Assembly (NCBI GenBank): GCA_002914805.1
Contig: JXTB01000754.1
Coordinates: 67,365 to 131,364, forward strand
Reading direction: 5' to 3'
DNA: 64,000 nucleotides
Origin: Parasponia andersonii
Lineage: Eukaryota > Streptophyta > Magnoliopsida > Rosales > Cannabaceae
The notes beneath the pieces were generated by a model. That model ran no database searches and was not told the origin of the DNA. It was given only the letters and a program-made list of their open reading frames with translations. Of this stretch, positions 59,901-64,000 are shown one piece after another; within the stretch, counting starts at the first letter, position 1, and each line of letters begins with the position of its first letter. Both the position numbers and the translations under genes were made by a program.

Positions 59901-61611
59901 ACCTTTTTTCTCAGTGAAAGTATCAAAACCATCATTAAGATCAGTTCCAATGTCTTCGGTAATAAGCCGCTTGAAAAGCCTCTGAAACAAGGAACCAAGT
60001 AGAAGAGCTCACATCAGCATAAATTGTTACGCACATATATAGTGTAAACTAGAGAAAGAATACATCATTACAATAAGAACAAAAGAAATAACAATCCTAC
60101 CAAGCTGCGATCGTCAAAGAAAACGTCTCCACCTTCTACCCGACTATAGCAAGCAAGTTCACATGGCTATTGGACAAAATTAGCATGCTAGCTTAAGATT
60201 CAGACAAATTATTTTGAAAAAGGAAATTACAAGGCATGTGCCAGAATTTACAAAGATGTGGTAGATACAGCAGGTAGGATTCTGTGGTAGTCTGACCAAG
60301 AAATTTCCACATATAGGAGGTTAATAATAAAAATACAGGATAAACAAACATCACAGACTGCATTAGCCATTTTAACGAAATATAAAAGTTAAAAATAAAA
60401 GCAATCAGTTAAACCTTGCGTTGCACAGGCAAAAACTATCTCATGATCCCAAAGAAAAGAGAGGAAATAACTAACTTTATAGTATCTGTATATACTAGAG
60501 GAAACAATCTCAGTTAAACTATATAGATTAGAAAAAGGAAAAGGTAAAGTATGAGCACAGAAAAATGAAATAGGGAGAAACACTCGTCTTACTTCCTGAA
60601 ATGCGATACATTTTCTTGACAACGTTTCTTCACTTTTCGAAAGCTTTAGGTCAGAAACAAAGCGTTCATCATTACGACTATTGAACTTTGAACCATAACC
60701 AAAGTTCTGTCTCTGAGGATAAGGCCCAGGTCGGGGCAGGATGCCAGCTCCTCTATCATTTTGATGCCCGGGTTGCCAACGTCCACGCCCAAAACCCCCT
60801 CTACCCGGATTGTTTGTGCTACGTATTACAGGCGGCAATACTGCAAACAAAACAATGAGTTTGAGGGGAAAAGAATCATTAAAAACATTTGTCAGTGCAC
60901 CGCAACAAACGTATTCAGAAATAAATTCAGTTTAACGGGAACATGCACACTATTTGAGAACATAATTGACAAACATTACATGTCAACTTCATCCATTAAA
61001 AACGTGTACATATAAATACATATAAAGCTCCATCAATTCTATAAAAACCCAAACATTTAGACCACAAAACCATCATATATCCAGCCCAAAAAAAAAAAAA
61101 AAAAATAAAGCCACCAAGTGAAAAACAGAATAAACCAGTCAAAACCCAGATAAAAAGACATAAGAGTAAAACATGGGTTTCTAACAAAACCAACCAATAC
61201 AACCTGAAAACCAAACAAAACCCCAAAATGAAAAGTACCCATTATCGAATCCATACCAGGAATGGAGAAAGGGCTAGTAGCAGGGGTTTTGCAGTAATCT
61301 TCATTATCAGACCCAAACAGATCCTTGTCATCGTACCCGTACTGAGCTTTATAGGTGTTGTTCTCCACCTCTTCCCCGTTCTCCTCCTCACCCTCGGCTC
61401 CGCCGCTGCTGGCGCTTCCGCTTGCGGCGCTGCTGCTCTCTCCTCCGTCGGAGGACGAAGACGCAGCCGAAGATGACGAAGAAGAAGACGATGACGACGA
61501 CGGCGAAGAGGGTGAGGACGATCGGTTCCCTTCTTGGTGGGTGTCTTTGTCTTGGTCGTCGTCTTCGTGCTCTTCCCCGAAGATATCCACGTCTTGTTCT
61601 GAAAAATCCAT
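56993..61611 (-). CDS. DXO1: DXO1, DXO/RAI1-family decapping nuclease homologue
   Basis: DXO proteins remove faulty or NAD caps from RNA. The plant DXO1 has weak decapping activity and a plant-specific N-terminus linked to cap methylation. Thirteen exons (in order of transcription): 61257-61611, 60593-60840, 60101-60166, 59903-59981, 59635-59714, 59502-59525, 58935-59059, 58425-58641, 58137-58190, 57898-57944, 57670-57754, 57282-57345, 56993-57096. Total 515 aa; all junctions are GT-AG with intact frame. The N-terminus is acidic and Ser-rich, then Gly/Arg-rich ([13 protein letters not shown], exon 2). The catalytic pocket is GYCFES (E334), GAEMD (E376, D378) and VELKT (E392, K394). The end is [15 protein letters not shown]. 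Exon 6 is a 24-nt microexon (TFRNNLNK). The start is [13 protein letters not shown] at 61611. Confidence 0.94.
57990..58030. repeat. G18 homopolymer and GA repeat in DXO1 intron 9
   Basis: Eighteen G (57990-58007), then A, five G and about nine GA units on the plus strand. In the transcript this reads as a CT repeat followed by a C run, ahead of the exon 10 acceptor. Confidence 0.92.
58325..58424 (-). mobile_element. SINE-like insertion adjoining the exon 8 splice donor of DXO1
   Basis: On the transcript strand, GTACAATTGGTC starts at the intron 8 donor. It resembles the A-box region of the SINEs at 35584 and 13446 (CTCAATTGGTC). A GT-rich stretch and a B-box-like GGGGTTCAAATCC lie about 50-60 bp on, then an AT-rich tail. 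The 5' end of the SINE head appears missing. The resemblance is limited to the two boxes and the spacing. Confidence 0.4.
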
Positions 61612-61817
61612 CGTTGGAGGAGGAGGAGGTCGATCCTCCGGGAGTGAAGAAAAAGCAAGCAAGTAATCTGGTTCGAGTTTTGGTTATGAGATTCTGAGCA
61701 GTCCGTTGCGCACTTGCTTGTCTGAGCTCGGAAGACGGAATTGGATGTAGTACTTTGTTAAAACTTTGGAGAGCGAAGAGTAAAAATGCAGTATCAAGGC
61801 TCGAGCGAGGGTTCTAA

Positions 61818-61887
61818 TGGGCCCAGCCCAAATGGATTGGATTTGCTTGCTTTATGGTCGGGGTCCTTTTATGGCCCAATGAGCCCA
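61818..61887 (-). promoter_or_regulatory. Cluster of site II-like GGCCCA motifs upstream of DXO1
   Basis: TGGGCCCAGCCCA (61818-61830) and GGCCCAATGAGCCCA (61873-61887) lie about 200-280 bp before the start codon. Such GGCCCA/TGGGCC motifs are common in promoters of plant housekeeping and ribosome-related genes and fit a broadly expressed RNA-processing gene. Confidence 0.55.
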
Positions 61888-61889
61888 TA

Positions 61890-62065
61890 TACAAACCTCT
61901 CTCTTTCTCAGCGGCTTATAATAAAATGATTGAATTTTGAGGTCGGTAAATGTACGTTTTTTAAATGCTATATAATAAACGAACGATATATCAATGAATA
62001 TATTAAGTATAAATTATATAATTAATACATAAATTAAAATTAAAATTGATATATAAGTAAATTAA

Positions 62066-62096
<31 letters not shown>

Positions 62097-64000
62097 TATT
62101 CAGATATTTAGCTATAAAAATATAAGAACGGATATTTATTACAACAAAATGGAAAACAACGACACCCACCATAATTCTCTATATATTATTTATATAAATT
62201 GTGTGCCTATACTTGCACCATAAATTGGCATAAAGGCACCATTTCATTTAGTAAGAAGACAAAAGGTTAGTCTCTAATTGTACTATACATTTCTGTTCCC
62301 ATACCAGCAGTCTCAATACCTAATTTTTCACCACACCTGCCATGTCTTCTCCATCAACTGTCATATTTTTCCCACACATGATTGTCTCTTATGTGGTTCA
62401 TGTCTCCTCTCTCATCTATTCACTTACATTATGAAAATGCAAAATAATTTCTATCAACTTAAGAGCAAATCACGATTTGTTTTTCATTTGTATAGATACA
62501 AAGTACAGAGAAACTGGATTGAGACTTGGAATCTTTGAGGGAGATGGGATGCAAAGGGGGTTTTCAATTGTTCTCTAGAAGTTATAAGAGAACTGTCCTT
62601 TTTTTGTCTTTTTAAAAATGTAAGGATGCTTTTATTTTAGTATGGGTGTAAATATAAGGCCATTATATTACATCCAAGCTTTTTGATCAATAAAATAACT
62701 AAAAAAGACAATTTAGAAAAGAAAAAAAAAACACTCAATCTTGATTTCTTCTTTTTTTTTTTTTTTTTTTAATTTTGCAGAAACATCTCATTTAAAATTT
62801 TCTTTCATTTTTTGCCTTATTATATTTTTAAAAATTTCTTTTATGCATAATTCATCTTCTCAAGTTCTAATTTTTTTAATAATATTTTCAATCTTAAATT
62901 AAAGCAAAGAAAGTAAAATTTCTTTGTTTTATACCTAGTTTGTTTTGTTTTATTTTTAATTTTTTTTTCTAATATCTTGTATTTCATTTTATCGTGTTAA
63001 TTGTTTATTTCTTTCATAGTTTTTTATTCGATGATTAATCTTTTCATTCTAAAAATTAAAATTATTAATTTGTTTTAGTTCATAAATTTGCAATAGAAAA
63101 AGTTAGTAAAAATGGTATTTAGGGTACCTTGCCTTTTTTATGCGCAAGGCTATAATAGGGCTATGACTTTTAGCCCTACGTGTGGACATGTTACTTGACA
63201 TAATACACATTTGATTAAGATCAGAAGGCCTATTTTATCTATAGTGTATTTAATTTATTTTACACTCTCCCATATAGTATTTAACCCATATTTATAAAAA
63301 AAAAGAAGTAAACTCAAACAGAACAGGAGGAGATACACTATCTGTAACTTCTTTCTAGAGCTAATAACAAAAAAGTTTCCCAGAGATTTTGGAGTTAATT
63401 GGTGGAAAATTTGTTAAATCCAAGTTAATCGTTATCCTCTTTTAAAATGATCTAAAATAATGTGTACTGAAAATTATAGTCCATGAACGAATTTGATAGT
63501 ATTGAGTTCTTCATTTTCTCTGCTTCAAATGCCTCACTCAAATGAGAGAGGTAACAAAATTTTATCATGGCACAAGAAAATTGGGCCTAAGATCTATGAT
63601 CCTTTTCTCATTTTGTTTATAAAATGGTCCTAATCGATATTTCAGCCAAGATGGCGATGACTATATAGTACGAGCTCCAAAGGTGAAAAAGAGGTTAGGA
63701 TAAGCGAAAGGGAGAATTGGGGAAGAGAAAGGGCAGTTAGGGTTAGGGTAAAGCAGAAGAGATTAAAGGAAGAGCTATTAATGGAGATTGAGCTCTATTA
63801 TGTCCACCATGAATGATAAGTCGTTTTATCAAGTGAGAATAAATCTGTTTTATCAAGTGAGAATAAATCTATTTTAAGAGTGTGCATCTGATTTCTGAAC
63901 ATTGTTCAATAAACATTTAATGGTGGCAAATTTTTTGTCCGCACCAGAGTCCTACCACACGTGTCCCTACTATAGACATGCTTCTTTTTTTTTTTTTTTT
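61890..64000. other. AT-rich spacer at the right edge
   Basis: No gene was recognised. There is a TA microsatellite at about 62081-62098, long T runs near 62750 and at the window end, and a short direct repeat TTTTATCAAGTGAGAATAAA at about 63824 and 63848. Confidence 0.45.

Overview
The window is nuclear DNA of a flowering plant, most likely a eudicot. Genes are intron-rich with GT-AG splice sites, spacers are strongly AT-rich, and there are plant-type LTR retrotransposons, MITE-like elements and tRNA-derived SINEs. Every well-supported gene has a clear plant counterpart. I could not identify the genus. Two single N bases (38289 and 49787) mark small assembly gaps.

Layout from left to right. 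Positions 1-1727 hold the 3' end of a decayed Ty3/gypsy chromovirus: the chromodomain end of its polyprotein, a polypurine tract and the 3' LTR. Positions 4666-8889 (+) encode a CLASSY-type SNF2 protein, a family that recruits Pol IV in RNA-directed DNA methylation. Positions 9.9-15.3 kb are spacer with tandem repeats, LINE tail remnants, a tRNA-Glu-like gene and a SINE. Positions 15846-17085 (+) encode ribosomal protein eL43 (RPL37A). Positions 17.8-28.2 kb are a 5'-truncated tandem duplicate of the neighbouring MORN-repeat gene. A minus-strand gypsy element (18387-26495) splits that duplicate, and a solo LTR (20738-22897) of the same family as the left-edge element splits the gypsy element in turn. 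The intact MORN-repeat gene lies at 30225-33485 (-). After a gene-poor stretch with a SINE and TA microsatellites come three minus-strand genes: casein kinase 2 beta (43193-47540), a CCDC97/DUF2052 protein (50605-52435) and DXO1, the DXO/RAI1-type decapping nuclease homologue (56993-61611). A long inverted-repeat element (55598-56806) sits just downstream of DXO1. The rest is AT-rich spacer.

The genes form no operon-like unit; they are ordinary housekeeping and chromatin genes. CK2-beta and DXO1 also lie near each other in Arabidopsis as I remember it (AT4G17640 and AT4G17620), so part of this block may be ancestral. I found no convincing undescribed system. The most informative structures are the three-layer nested insertion in a duplicated gene, a SINE with an unusually long target-site duplication, a SINE-like insertion touching a DXO1 splice donor, and a GAT repeat just before a 3' splice site that is in frame with the next exon. 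All exon boundaries were read by eye from splice consensus, reading-frame continuity and remembered family sequences; no alignment was run.
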